Assembly (NCBI GenBank): GCA_027487845.1 | Contig: JAIYCV010000036.1 | Coordinates: 1 to 64,000, forward strand | Direction of reading: 5' to 3' | Origin: Flammeovirgaceae bacterium | GTDB taxonomy: Bacteria > Bacteroidota > Bacteroidia > Cytophagales > Cyclobacteriaceae | DNA: 64,000 nt | In this document: positions 8,500-17,213 of the stretch, piece by piece | Layout of the letters: every line of letters begins with the position of its first letter | Numbering within the stretch: the stretch's first letter is position 1 | Translations under genes and position numbers: made by a program | Notes under the pieces: model-generated | The model's database searches: none | What the model was told of the DNA's origin: nothing | The model's input: only the letters and a program-made list of their open reading frames with translations

Positions 8500-9324
8500 T
8501 TAGCGTTGATACACGATTGGATTGATGGGACTGTTAATAATTTCACCAATAGTCGCACCCGGGCACCAAGTATTCCAGTCGTTGATTTGATTTTTATTAT
8601 CAGGGTTTTTCAACTTCATGTCCTTGTCCATATATATAATGGTCATCACTTTACGCATTTGATTCGTTATGTTAGCGCCCGCTCTGTGGAATACCCAGCC
8701 TGAATGGAAACTGATTTCGCCAGCATCAAAAGGTTCGATCACGTGTTTGAAATCAGTAACCCGAAGTTTTTGTTGAATAACGGTTTCGCTTTCATCGCCA
8801 ATCGCCAATTCTCTTCCTTCCACAATTTGATGGCTGCCCGCACTGAATTCCAGAGGGCCAAGTTCGAGTGGTGTTGCTTGCAAAGGCATCCACGCAGTTA
8901 CCGTTTTATCGGTTTCCAGTGGCCAGTAATATTGATCAGCATGCCAAGGGGTAATGCCACCACCGCCTTCTTTAAACAATGCCTGGTCATGATAGATTCG
9001 GGCCCCATCCGTCTGCATTATATCGGAAGCGATTTTACCTAATCGTTTACTGAAGATGAGTTGCTTCACTACTTCATCTTCGCGCCACAAGTTGAAGAGT
9101 TGTAAAAATGCTTTGCCGTAAGTGCTCCTTTGCTCTAATGGGGTTTCTACAGTATTCATTTTTTCCACACGCTCGGTAATTGCTTTGTTAAAGAAATCAA
9201 GTGTTTCTTCATTCAGCACCTGCTTTAGTTTTATGTATCTATTTTTTTGATAAAAAGATATTTGTTCTGCCGTCAATGGATACGGTTCTTCCAAAAACGT
9301 TAAGATGGTATTTGAAGGTTGCAT
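8500..9324 (-). CDS. Phytanoyl-CoA dioxygenase (PhyH) family Fe(II)/2-oxoglutarate oxygenase
   Basis: 274 residues from ATG 9324; a TTG at 9345 lies inside the promoter and is not used here. The facial triad is H128-x-D130 in GITPWHADQYYWPL and the distal His (about 213) in WVFHRAGANIT, with GPLEFSAGSHQ between as in PhyH proteins. There is no signal peptide. It is the first gene of the operon with a GH127-like enzyme, an amidohydrolase and a GH13. A well-formed promoter precedes it. PhyH homologues in glycan loci may oxidise sugar or betaine-like substrates; the substrate here is unknown. Confidence 0.87.
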   Translation of the reverse strand: MQPSNTILTFLEEPYPLTAEQISFYQKNRYIKLKQVLNEETLDFFNKAITERVEKMNTVETPLEQRSTYGKAFLQLFNLWREDEVVKQLIFSKRLGKIASDIMQTDGARIYHDQALFKEGGGGITPWHADQYYWPLETDKTVTAWMPLQATPLELGPLEFSAGSHQIVEGRELAIGDESETVIQQKLRVTDFKHVIEPFDAGEISFHSGWVFHRAGANITNQMRKVMTIIYMDKDMKLKNPDNKNQINDWNTWCPGATIGEIINSPINPIVYQR

Positions 9325-9342
9325 GTGTATTGTTTTTTTTAG

Positions 9343-9370
9343 CAAAGTTATTAGTGAGACTATATTTCAA
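9343..9370 (-). promoter_or_regulatory. Bacteroidota promoter (TTG-N17-TAACTTTG) for the PhyH/GH127 operon
   Basis: Read on the minus strand, TTG (9370-9368), 17 nt, then TAACTTTG (9350-9343). This fits the Bacteroidota primary-sigma consensus TTG-N17-23-TAnnTTTG and leaves a leader of roughly 12-16 nt before ATG 9324. It lies in the spacer shared with the divergent AraC gene, so the AraC protein is a plausible regulator. Confidence 0.7.
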
Positions 9371-9446
9371 ATTGTTCTCTATGGAATAAACTAGCACTCT
9401 ATTGCCATGCGTTATTCAATTGTAGACTTACTGTGTACATTTGTAT

Positions 9447-10295
9447 ATGCTTTCTAAGCCATTACTCGAAAACATAGATTCTAAAAAGGGCGACCATTCC
9501 TTCGTGGCCTATAGGTTTGCGACCTCCCAATTCAGATTCAATTGGCATTACCATCCAGAGTATGAATTGACATTAATAGTAAGGGGAAATGGTATGCGTT
9601 TAATTGGTGATAGCTATGAACCATTTGCGTCTGGCGATCTCGTAATGATCGGTCCGAATCTTCCGCATAGTTGGACATCTGAGTTGACGCGAAAAAAGCA
9701 GGAGTGCGTGGTTGTTCAATTTTCGGAAAGCTTTGTTAATGGCCTGCTCAACTGCAATGAGTTTGCCCACATCAAAAAAATGCTCAACGTTTCTAGACAA
9801 TCAATTCATTTTGCAATGGTCGATCATGTGGCAAATGATATCTTAACCTTACCCGAAAAAAAAGGCTTTGAGCGGGTTACGAGTTTATTGTCAATTTTGA
9901 ACGAGTTGACGCTATTAAAGAAACAAGTGCTGGCGTCTGAATTTTTTAAACCCATTCCACAGAAGATGGATCAGGATAGGATAAATAGAGTTTTCAATTT
10001 TGTCCATACCCATTCTTCCGAAAACATTTCCATTTCTCAATTGTCGGGTATGGTGAACCTCAGCGAAAGCGCCTTTTGCAAATTTTTTAAGAGAACTTCG
10101 GGTAAGACGTTTTCGGACTATCTAAATGATGTTCGGATTGGTCACGCCTGCAAACTGTTATCGGAAACAGAGCGTTCAATATCGGAAATTGCCTACAGCG
10201 TGGGCTTTGAAAGCTTAACTTATTTTAATAGAGTGTTTTTAAGAAAAAAAGGAAAATCGCCTAAGGGATTTAGAAGGCTTGCATTATTTAGCTGA
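9447..10295 (+). CDS. Cytoplasmic AraC-family regulator with N-terminal cupin domain
   Basis: 282 residues from ATG 9447; a TTG two codons upstream overlaps a TACATTTG -7-like box at 9436-9443. The cupin sensing domain (about 20-105) shows WHYHPEYELTLIVRGNGMRLIGD and GDLVMIGPNLPHSW. The C-terminal double helix-turn-helix (about 180-282) reads ENISISQLSGMVNLSESAFCKFFKRTSGKTFSDYLNDVRIGHAC... ending KGKSPKGFRR (quoted in part). It is divergent from the PhyH/GH127/amidohydrolase/GH13 operon with about 120 bp between starts. It likely binds a sugar in the cupin and activates that operon. The membrane-type AraC gene follows 50 bp downstream. Confidence 0.9.
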   Translation: MLSKPLLENIDSKKGDHSFVAYRFATSQFRFNWHYHPEYELTLIVRGNGMRLIGDSYEPFASGDLVMIGPNLPHSWTSELTRKKQECVVVQFSESFVNGLLNCNEFAHIKKMLNVSRQSIHFAMVDHVANDILTLPEKKGFERVTSLLSILNELTLLKKQVLASEFFKPIPQKMDQDRINRVFNFVHTHSSENISISQLSGMVNLSESAFCKFFKRTSGKTFSDYLNDVRIGHACKLLSETERSISEIAYSVGFESLTYFNRVFLRKKGKSPKGFRRLALFS

Positions 10296-10345
10296 TTGCT
10301 CAATAAATTCATTAATTTGGTAAACTCAAATAGAACAGGAAAGTT

Positions 10346-12229
10346 ATGTGGAATATTTTTGGGGTGATTCTATTGACATCAATCATGTTTGCCAATCTTG
10401 TGCAGGCGCAAATACATATAGAGGTTGTTAAACATCCAAAATTTGCGTTAGAGGATTCAAGCTTATACATATCGGGAACTTTTAACGATTGGAGCCCCGG
10501 CAATGAAAGTTATAAATTGACTAGAAAAGCTGATGGGGTCTACTATTTTGACCTTCCTGACTCACTTTCCTACTTTGAATATAAGTTTACCCAAGGCGGG
10601 TGGGCATTGGTAGAGGGGACCGCGGACGGCAAGGCGTTGAATAATAGAATTTACAATAGACCTCTTCAAAATAATCCTAACCTTATTCAAGTAACTATAG
10701 AAGGGTGGGAGATACAGCCCGCTTACACTATTGTAGTCAATAAAATTCCCGAAAATACACCTTTTGATGCCTCCATTTTTGTAATGGGCAATTTTAACAA
10801 CTGGAATCCTGCTGACAGAAATTTTAAGCTACGAAAACAAATTGACGGCACGTATAGGATAATTATCTACAATGATCTGCAAAAGTTAGAGTACAAATTT
10901 ACCCGCGGGAGTGCCTCATCAATTGAAAGCAGGCCTGGGGGGCGTATTTTGCCAAACAGGGTCTACCAACGAAAGAAAAATGAAAGCAAAGTGATGGTCG
11001 ATATTTCTACGTGGGAAGATCTTTCGGCAGGCCAACAACTTTATTCAGTTTATGACCTCTTGCTGTTATTCTCAGTTTTTCAAGGAATACTGCTGATAAT
11101 TACTATCCCCACCATACATGAATATAATAGAGAAGCGAACAGGTGGTTGCTGCTACTGATCGGGATTACTTCCTTAATCCTTTTAGTTAAAGTGGTTTCA
11201 AATTATCCAGGCGTATCTCGCAATTTGCCAAAGCTTCAATTAGTGCCCGATTTTATACTGTTTATCTATGCGCCCCTGTTCTATTTTTATATTCAAAAGC
11301 TGCTTTTCCAATCGCCAACAAAAACCAGGTTAATCTATTTCATTCCCGTAGTGATTCAGTTTTTTATTTACACTGCCTATTTTCTTACCGATCCCGCGGT
11401 GTTTCAGGAAAAACTGCTCGACCCAACATCAGAATTGAAAGTTATTAGATTTTTAATGGCTTCGGTGGCAATGACCATGAACATCTATTACTGGGTTTTA
11501 TCAAAGCGATCAATTGATTACTACAAAGTAAATTTCAGGGACAGCAATTCGTACGAACAAAATCTCCAATACTTAAGCACTGTGCTGTTTATTCAGGCGG
11601 CTTGCCTTTTGGGTTGGGTTGCAACCTTTATTTTGGCCGCTTTAGGTAACATACTCTCACTAGAGATCACCTCTTCTATTGAGATCAGTATCGAGACGAT
11701 TTGGATTGTTTTTTCGATGATTACTTTCTTTTTGGGATACTTTGCCATCCATGAACCCGATATTTTCCGCCTTCCTCAAACCACTCCCGCCCTCCAAAAC
11801 TTTGGCAAAACAGTAAGCCAGCAAAGCGAGATAAATACGATTGAAGAAAAAGTATTTGAAAAAGAAGAAATAGAGATAGAGAATTTAGAGGACGAAATGG
11901 CAAAAATTTCCTTTTTTATGGAAAAATTTAAGCCATATACCAATCCTAAGCTTACATTAATAGACCTTTCTTCAAAAATGAAGATCCAACCCCACGTGCT
12001 GTCCAAAGTTATAAATGCTGGGTTTGGTAAAAACTTCTTTGATTACGTGAATAGTTATAGAATTGAAGAATTTAAAAGGAGGGTAGAAGACCCACATTAC
12101 AAAAACTACACGTTGCTGGGTATCGCTTTTGATGTAGGCTTCAATTCAAAAACGGCTTTTAATCGATCTTTCAAAAAGATGACAAATCAAACTCCTAGTT
12201 CCTTTTTTAATACTATCAAGGAGTATTGA
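10346..12229 (+). CDS. Membrane glycan sensor: two AMPK-type CBMs, seven TM helices and AraC DNA-binding domain
   Basis: 627 residues. Signal peptide 1-21 (ends LVQAQ). Two tandem glycogen-binding/CBM48-like modules follow at about 24-118 and 125-222, each with the hallmark (ISGTFNDWSPG and VMGNFNNWNPA), DG.Y and EYKFT.G, then NR[IV]Y. Seven hydrophobic helices lie at about 233-255, 266-283, 301-321, 329-347, 365-385, 408-434 and 450-468. An acidic linker (495-520) leads to an AraC-type helix-turn-helix domain (about 530-627: LTLIDLSSKMKI, FGKNFFDYVNSYRI, LGIAFDVGFNSKTAFNRSFK). Seven helices place the CBMs in the periplasm and the HTH in the cytoplasm. It lies just upstream of susC and is probably its regulator. 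The individual domains are clear; their combined role is inferred. Confidence 0.85.
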   Translation: MWNIFGVILLTSIMFANLVQAQIHIEVVKHPKFALEDSSLYISGTFNDWSPGNESYKLTRKADGVYYFDLPDSLSYFEYKFTQGGWALVEGTADGKALNNRIYNRPLQNNPNLIQVTIEGWEIQPAYTIVVNKIPENTPFDASIFVMGNFNNWNPADRNFKLRKQIDGTYRIIIYNDLQKLEYKFTRGSASSIESRPGGRILPNRVYQRKKNESKVMVDISTWEDLSAGQQLYSVYDLLLLFSVFQGILLIITIPTIHEYNREANRWLLLLIGITSLILLVKVVSNYPGVSRNLPKLQLVPDFILFIYAPLFYFYIQKLLFQSPTKTRLIYFIPVVIQFFIYTAYFLTDPAVFQEKLLDPTSELKVIRFLMASVAMTMNIYYWVLSKRSIDYYKVNFRDSNSYEQNLQYLSTVLFIQAACLLGWVATFILAALGNILSLEITSSIEISIETIWIVFSMITFFLGYFAIHEPDIFRLPQTTPALQNFGKTVSQQSEINTIEEKVFEKEEIEIENLEDEMAKISFFMEKFKPYTNPKLTLIDLSSKMKIQPHVLSKVINAGFGKNFFDYVNSYRIEEFKRRVEDPHYKNYTLLGIAFDVGFNSKTAFNRSFKKMTNQTPSSFFNTIKEY

Positions 12230-12344
12230 TTTCTCGAATCTACTTTCTGCCATTTTAGCTCCTGCGTACTTGGGCTTTACAAATTACCCTACTCAGTGCC
12301 AAGAGTTCTGAATTTCAGTAAACGATTGCAGTAGGGCATATTTT

Positions 12345-12464
12345 TTATGTTCCACTTTCTAAAATGGCACGTCAGATTATTTGATAAATAACTATTTATC
12401 AGATATTTACCCACCAAAATTTTTATTTTATTTTATTTTGATAATCCATGAAAGTGGGGCGATG
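12345..12464 (+). promoter_or_regulatory. Bipartite control element upstream of susC (copy 1)
   Basis: Box A at 12345-12370 contains TTATGT, then CCACTTT and AAAATGG facing each other as an imperfect dyad CCAnTTT-nn-AAAnTGG (12352-12367), then CAC. Box B at 12451-12464 is AAAGTGGGGCGATG, whose first seven bases are another AAAnTGG half-site. The start of CCACTTT to the start of AAAGTGG is 99 bp. The same two boxes recur before the GH53 gene at 100 bp, while the sequence between them is not conserved. A further half-site in the CCA orientation, CCATTTT, is at 12250-12256. The rest of the 340-bp spacer is AT-rich with no gene. DNA looping by an AraC-type protein, or long-range RNA pairing of CCACTTT with AAAGTGG, are both possible. 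Confidence 0.65.
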
Positions 12465-12569
12465 TGGGCACGGCATTGCTGTAAGTTGCAAACGATTTTA
12501 ATTGGAATTCAAACGGATGTTGGTTCGCTTGAATTCCTTTCGAGACACTTTACTTAAATCAAAAAATGT

Positions 12570-15551
12570 ATGACGAAAAATTTTACTGTAAAAATGAAAA
12601 GCATTGCAGTTCTTCTCTTGCTCTTGGGTGTGTTTATGGCCCAAGCCCAGACTAGAACTGTGTCCGGGAAGGTCACTTCTGCTGATGACGGAAGTGGCAT
12701 TCCAGGGGTGAACATTGTAGAAAAAGGCACTTCCAATGGTGCGGCAACAGATGCTGACGGAAATTACAAGATCAATGTGGGCGCGGAGGCGATTCTAGTA
12801 TTCAGTTTTATTGGGTATGCAACACAGGAGTTTACCGTGGGCGAGAGAACGTCAATTGACGTTTCGTTAAAAACTGACGTAACAGCGTTGGACGAAGTGG
12901 TCGTCATAGGCTATGGTGAAGTGAAAAAGAAAGATGCAACAGGTGCGGTGGTAGATCTTTCAAGTAGAGATTTTAATAAAGGGGTGTTAACTTCGCCACA
13001 AGACTTGCTATTGGGCAAGTTTGCGGGTGTGGCCATTACCTCCACCAGTGGCGCGCCAGGTGCAGAAAATAAAATAAGGATACGAGGAGGTGCATCATTG
13101 AATGCGTCAAATGACCCCCTCATTGTGATTGACGGTTTTCCAATTGACAATACAAACCAGAGTGGTGTCCCCAATCCATTGGCATCTATCAATCCAAATG
13201 ATATTGAATCATTTACAGTTTTGAAGGATGCGTCAGCTACCGCAATCTACGGTTCGCGCGCATCGAACGGGGTAATTATCGTTACTACAAAAAAGGGAGC
13301 TTCCGGCAAATTGAAGTTTGCATATAATGGCGTGGCCTCGGTTAGTACTGCCATGAATTATGTAGACGTAATGAACGCTGCTGAGTATCGCGAGTATGTG
13401 ACAGGGCTAAGCAAGTTGCCAGGCTCAACAATCTCGAACGATGCACTGAAAAAACTGGGCACCTCAGATACTGATTGGCAAAAGGAGATTTATAGATCTG
13501 CTATTTCTACCGACCACAATGTCAGCGCCTCTGGGGCAATTAAAAATGTTCCAATTCGCGTATCGTATGGATATACAGATCAGCAAGGTATTTTAAGAAA
13601 TACCGGAGTTAAACGGAACTCGTTAAATTTGAATCTAGCACCCACACTGTTAAACGGAGATCTAAAACTGAATATCAGCGCTAAGGGAAATCTCATTAAT
13701 AACAATTTTGGAGAAACTGGGGCTGTCGGAAATGCCGTTGAGTTTGACCCTACTCAGCCAGTTTCCGATGAGAGTCAGGGCGATAAATACGGTGGCTATT
13801 TCACATGGTTGACAAAAGATCCAACCAATGGTGTTAATGGAACCGTCAACCCCGTTGCTCAAGTGAACCAAACCAATAATCAATCGGATGCCAATAGGAT
13901 TATCGCCAACATTCAGGCCGATTACAGACTGCCTTTTTTTAAAGATATTCGGTTGGTAGTAAATGCTGGGTTGGATCGTCAAAAAAGCGAAGGCTTTAAT
14001 CGAGTACCTCTCAATTCCGCGATTGCTCAAAATCAAGGTACTTTGGTGGGTCGAAATAATTCATACGATGCAATTTTCCAATCGCAACTGCTGGATGTCT
14101 ATGGGAACTATGTGAAGCAATTTGGAATGCATAAAGTCGATTTTACTGCAGGCTATGGCTGGCAATATTTTTCAAGAGAAGGTCAAAACACAAATGAAAA
14201 TGCGGCTTTGAAAAATCCCTCAATAAGATTTGCAAATCGAAATTACTTAGTTTCTTTCTTCGGCCGCTTAAACTATACTTTAAATGGGAAATATTTAGTG
14301 ACTGCTTCGCTCCGTCAAGATGGGTCTTCTAGATTTGGAGATCAAAACAAATGGGGTTTGTTTCCAGCGGTGGCATTAGCTTGGAGAGTAAAAGAAGAAT
14401 CGTTTTTAGCGGATTTGGAGGCGGTATCCTCCCTTAAATTGAGGGCTGGATATGGAGTTACAGGTCAACAAGATATCCCAGGTCAATACTTTCCATATTT
14501 GGCTGTGTATCAAGCTTCGAATAACTTAGCTCAATATCAATTGGGTGATACTTTCTATACCACGCTTCGCCCCAATGCCTATGATCCTAATATTAAGTGG
14601 GAGTCTACCACTACGTATAACCTGGGGCTGGACTTTGGTTTCTTCAAAGAACGGTTGACAGGTTCTGTTGAGGTGTATCAGAAGAGAACAGAGGATTTAT
14701 TGAACCGAGTTTCTATTCCGAATGGTGTGAACTTCTCCAACTTCTTAACTACCAACATTGGCAGCATGGAAATTAACGGTATTGAGGTAACGCTCAGTGG
14801 CGATGTGGTAAAAACGAAAGACTTCAACTGGAATGTTGGGGCTAACTTTGCGGCATACAATTCTAACATTACCAAACTTACCTTAAGTAACGATCCTAAT
14901 TTTCTGGGCGTTGTGGCGGGAAACACGGTGGGCGTAAATGCATGGATTCAAAGACACCAGGTTGGGTTTCCTGCGTATTCGTTTTTTGCTTATCAACAAG
15001 TTTATAATCAAAACGGCCAGCCTATTGAAGGACTTTATGTCGATCGGTCTGGTCAAGGCGGTGTGCCTTCGGGAAATGAGAAAAATAAGCACTATTATAG
15101 GAGACCTGTTCCTGATTATTTGATAGGCATAAATACTCGATTGAACTACAAACAACTTGATTTTTCCCTTTCAGGTAGATTAAGCATAGGTAACTATGTC
15201 TTTAACAATGTTCATTCTGGGGCGGCATTTAGCAACAACGCAAATCGGCTAAATATTTTTAGAAACATGTTATCGGCTGTTAACGAAACAAATTTTGTTA
15301 ACCAACAAACTTTCTCAGATTATTATATTGAAAATGCTTCGTTCTTTAAAATGGATAACATGAGTTTGGGGTATACGCTGAATAAGCTAACTAAAACTGA
15401 AAACATGAATCTGCGCTTGAGTTTAACAGTTCAAAATGCATTTTTCGTAACCCGATACAAAGGCTTAGATCCGGAAGTAGATGGTGGTATTGACGGCAAC
15501 ATTTACCCTCGATCTCGTACATTTTTATTTGGTGTAAACCTCACTTTTTAG
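12570..15551 (+). CDS. susC: SusC-type TonB-dependent outer-membrane glycan transporter
   Basis: 993 residues. The signal peptide ends about residue 27 (FMAQAQ). A carboxypeptidase-regulatory-like domain (about 29-108: VSGKVTSADDGSGIPGVNI...GNYKINV) precedes the Ton-box region (LDEVVVIGYGEVKKKDATGA). The plug domain follows, with RIRGGASLNASNDPLIVIDGF and SATAIYGSRASNGVIIVTTKKG, then a 22-strand barrel ending in FLFGVNLTF. Length is normal for the family. It is the first gene of susC-susD-susE-susF, with susD starting 20 bp downstream. The bipartite element lies about 105 bp or more upstream of the ATG. Confidence 0.97.
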   Translation: MTKNFTVKMKSIAVLLLLLGVFMAQAQTRTVSGKVTSADDGSGIPGVNIVEKGTSNGAATDADGNYKINVGAEAILVFSFIGYATQEFTVGERTSIDVSLKTDVTALDEVVVIGYGEVKKKDATGAVVDLSSRDFNKGVLTSPQDLLLGKFAGVAITSTSGAPGAENKIRIRGGASLNASNDPLIVIDGFPIDNTNQSGVPNPLASINPNDIESFTVLKDASATAIYGSRASNGVIIVTTKKGASGKLKFAYNGVASVSTAMNYVDVMNAAEYREYVTGLSKLPGSTISNDALKKLGTSDTDWQKEIYRSAISTDHNVSASGAIKNVPIRVSYGYTDQQGILRNTGVKRNSLNLNLAPTLLNGDLKLNISAKGNLINNNFGETGAVGNAVEFDPTQPVSDESQGDKYGGYFTWLTKDPTNGVNGTVNPVAQVNQTNNQSDANRIIANIQADYRLPFFKDIRLVVNAGLDRQKSEGFNRVPLNSAIAQNQGTLVGRNNSYDAIFQSQLLDVYGNYVKQFGMHKVDFTAGYGWQYFSREGQNTNENAALKNPSIRFANRNYLVSFFGRLNYTLNGKYLVTASLRQDGSSRFGDQNKWGLFPAVALAWRVKEESFLADLEAVSSLKLRAGYGVTGQQDIPGQYFPYLAVYQASNNLAQYQLGDTFYTTLRPNAYDPNIKWESTTTYNLGLDFGFFKERLTGSVEVYQKRTEDLLNRVSIPNGVNFSNFLTTNIGSMEINGIEVTLSGDVVKTKDFNWNVGANFAAYNSNITKLTLSNDPNFLGVVAGNTVGVNAWIQRHQVGFPAYSFFAYQQVYNQNGQPIEGLYVDRSGQGGVPSGNEKNKHYYRRPVPDYLIGINTRLNYKQLDFSLSGRLSIGNYVFNNVHSGAAFSNNANRLNIFRNMLSAVNETNFVNQQTFSDYYIENASFFKMDNMSLGYTLNKLTKTENMNLRLSLTVQNAFFVTRYKGLDPEVDGGIDGNIYPRSRTFLFGVNLTF

Positions 15552-15571
15552 TTTGAATTAACATTATCCTT

Positions 15572-17188
15572 ATGAAAAATATAAAACACTACTTGATACT
15601 GAGCTTCGTGGTAATATCCATGATGACCTCGTGTATAGATGATTTGAACGTCCAACCTAACGACCCGTTTATTACCACTTCGGCCAATGTCTATACCACC
15701 ACCGAATCGTATAAAGCCGGATTGGCCAAACTCTATGCTACCTTTATTCTCACAGGGCAAATAGGACCAGCGGCACCTGGTGGAGATATCACTTCACCTG
15801 ATGTGGGCGGTGTTGACGAAGGTTTTAGTAGCTTCATCCGCTCGCTTTGGTATATGCAAACTTTAACAACCGATGAAGCGGTTTGGTCTTATCCCAACGA
15901 TGCCAATGGAACTATTTCCAATTTGCATTTTAACTCGTGGCTTCCAACCGATGGTATTCCTACCGCTTTGTATGCACGTGTAGCGAATGTGGCGGTGCTG
16001 TGCAACGAATATATACGGGCAACAGAAGGTAAAAAAGAAGATGTTGAAATAAAACGCTTTCGAGCGGAGGCTAGGTTTTTGCGCGCGCTTTCATACTATT
16101 GGGGTATGGATTTGTTCAAAAACTTGCCTTTCGTTACTGAGGCGGATAATGTAGGTGCATACTTTCCTCCGATGAAAAAAAGAGCCGAACTCTACACTTA
16201 CATTGAAACGGAGTTGTTAGCCATTAAGCCTGAACTGGGTGCTCCCCGATTTGAGTACGGACGAGCAGACAAGGGGGTGTGTGCCATGTTGCTGGCCAAA
16301 TTGTATATGAATGCCGATGTTTATATAGGTCAAAAGAAATATACGGAGGCAATTACTCAATTGAATGAAGTGATCGGAGGTGGTTATACGTTGTCACCTA
16401 AATATGCAAATCTATTTTTGGCTGATAACAACCGTAACAATACTGAAATTATTTTTGCTCAGTCATCCGATGGAGCGCGTTCGCAGTCCTATTCTATGAC
16501 TTGGATTATGATATACGGCAACTCTGGTGCAGGTGGTTGGGGAGGCCTACGAACCACCTCTGCCTTGTTTCGTAAATTTGATGGCGTAGGTTCTACCAAT
16601 GCGCCCGCAACATCGCCTTCTGAGGTTAACAAAGCACGCGATTTATTTTTGAAAGAGGACAAAGACCAAAGCTTGGAGATCGATGCAATTAACCAATCCA
16701 AACAAGGGTACGGAGTTTGGAAGTTTAGAAATGTGAATTCTGACGGCACAACCCCAGCCAGTGCTTCTACTGGTTTCAATGACACTGACTATCCAATGTT
16801 TCGCCTAGCCGATGCGTATTTGATGTATGCGGAAGCCGTATTACGCGGGGGTGCGGGTGGAAATCGGGCGACTGCGCTTGGATATATAAATGCGATCCGA
16901 ACTCGTTCAGGTGACCTAGCAGCTAGCAAAGCACCGGGAGTCATTTCCGACACCCAACTTTCGTTAGACTTTGTTTTGGATGAGCGGGCTCGCGAGTTGT
17001 ATTGGGAGGGTTACAGAAGGCAGGACTTAATTCGGTTTGGCAAGTTTACTGGCGATGCCTATCTATGGCCTTGGAAAGGAGGTATAAAAAACGGTACTTC
17101 AATAGAAGCCAAGCGTGCCTTTTTTCCAATACCAGGAGCCGATATTGCATCCAATCCTAATTTAGTACAACACGATGAATACAAATAA
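15572..17188 (+). CDS. susD: SusD/RagB-type glycan-binding outer-membrane lipoprotein
   Basis: 538 residues. Lipoprotein signal MKNIKHYLILSFVVISMMTSC with Cys at 21. SusD architecture: TPR-rich N-terminal half (RFRAEARFLRALSYYWGMDLF, EYGRADKGVCAMLLAKLYMNA) and the C-terminal RagB/SusD signature (YPMFRLADAYLMYAEAVLRGG, LDFVLDERARELYWEGYRRQD, KRAFFPIP). It forms the lid of the SusC transporter and captures oligosaccharides at the cell surface. It lies between susC (20 bp) and susE (25 bp). Confidence 0.97.
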   Translation: MKNIKHYLILSFVVISMMTSCIDDLNVQPNDPFITTSANVYTTTESYKAGLAKLYATFILTGQIGPAAPGGDITSPDVGGVDEGFSSFIRSLWYMQTLTTDEAVWSYPNDANGTISNLHFNSWLPTDGIPTALYARVANVAVLCNEYIRATEGKKEDVEIKRFRAEARFLRALSYYWGMDLFKNLPFVTEADNVGAYFPPMKKRAELYTYIETELLAIKPELGAPRFEYGRADKGVCAMLLAKLYMNADVYIGQKKYTEAITQLNEVIGGGYTLSPKYANLFLADNNRNNTEIIFAQSSDGARSQSYSMTWIMIYGNSGAGGWGGLRTTSALFRKFDGVGSTNAPATSPSEVNKARDLFLKEDKDQSLEIDAINQSKQGYGVWKFRNVNSDGTTPASASTGFNDTDYPMFRLADAYLMYAEAVLRGGAGGNRATALGYINAIRTRSGDLAASKAPGVISDTQLSLDFVLDERARELYWEGYRRQDLIRFGKFTGDAYLWPWKGGIKNGTSIEAKRAFFPIPGADIASNPNLVQHDEYK

Positions 17189-17213
17189 ATCAACCCATTA
17201 ATTTTTACTAATC

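Noticed and set aside
9436-9443. TACATTTG box as promoter of the cytoplasmic AraC gene
   Set aside because: It matches the -7 consensus but would start transcription at or within the start codon, and no TTG lies at the right distance. Left uncalled.
12352-12457. CCACTTT/AAAGTGG ends read as terminal inverted repeats of a small mobile element
   Set aside because: The two copies share only the ends, not the interior; there is no target-site duplication and both lie upstream of functionally related genes, which fits regulatory sites better.
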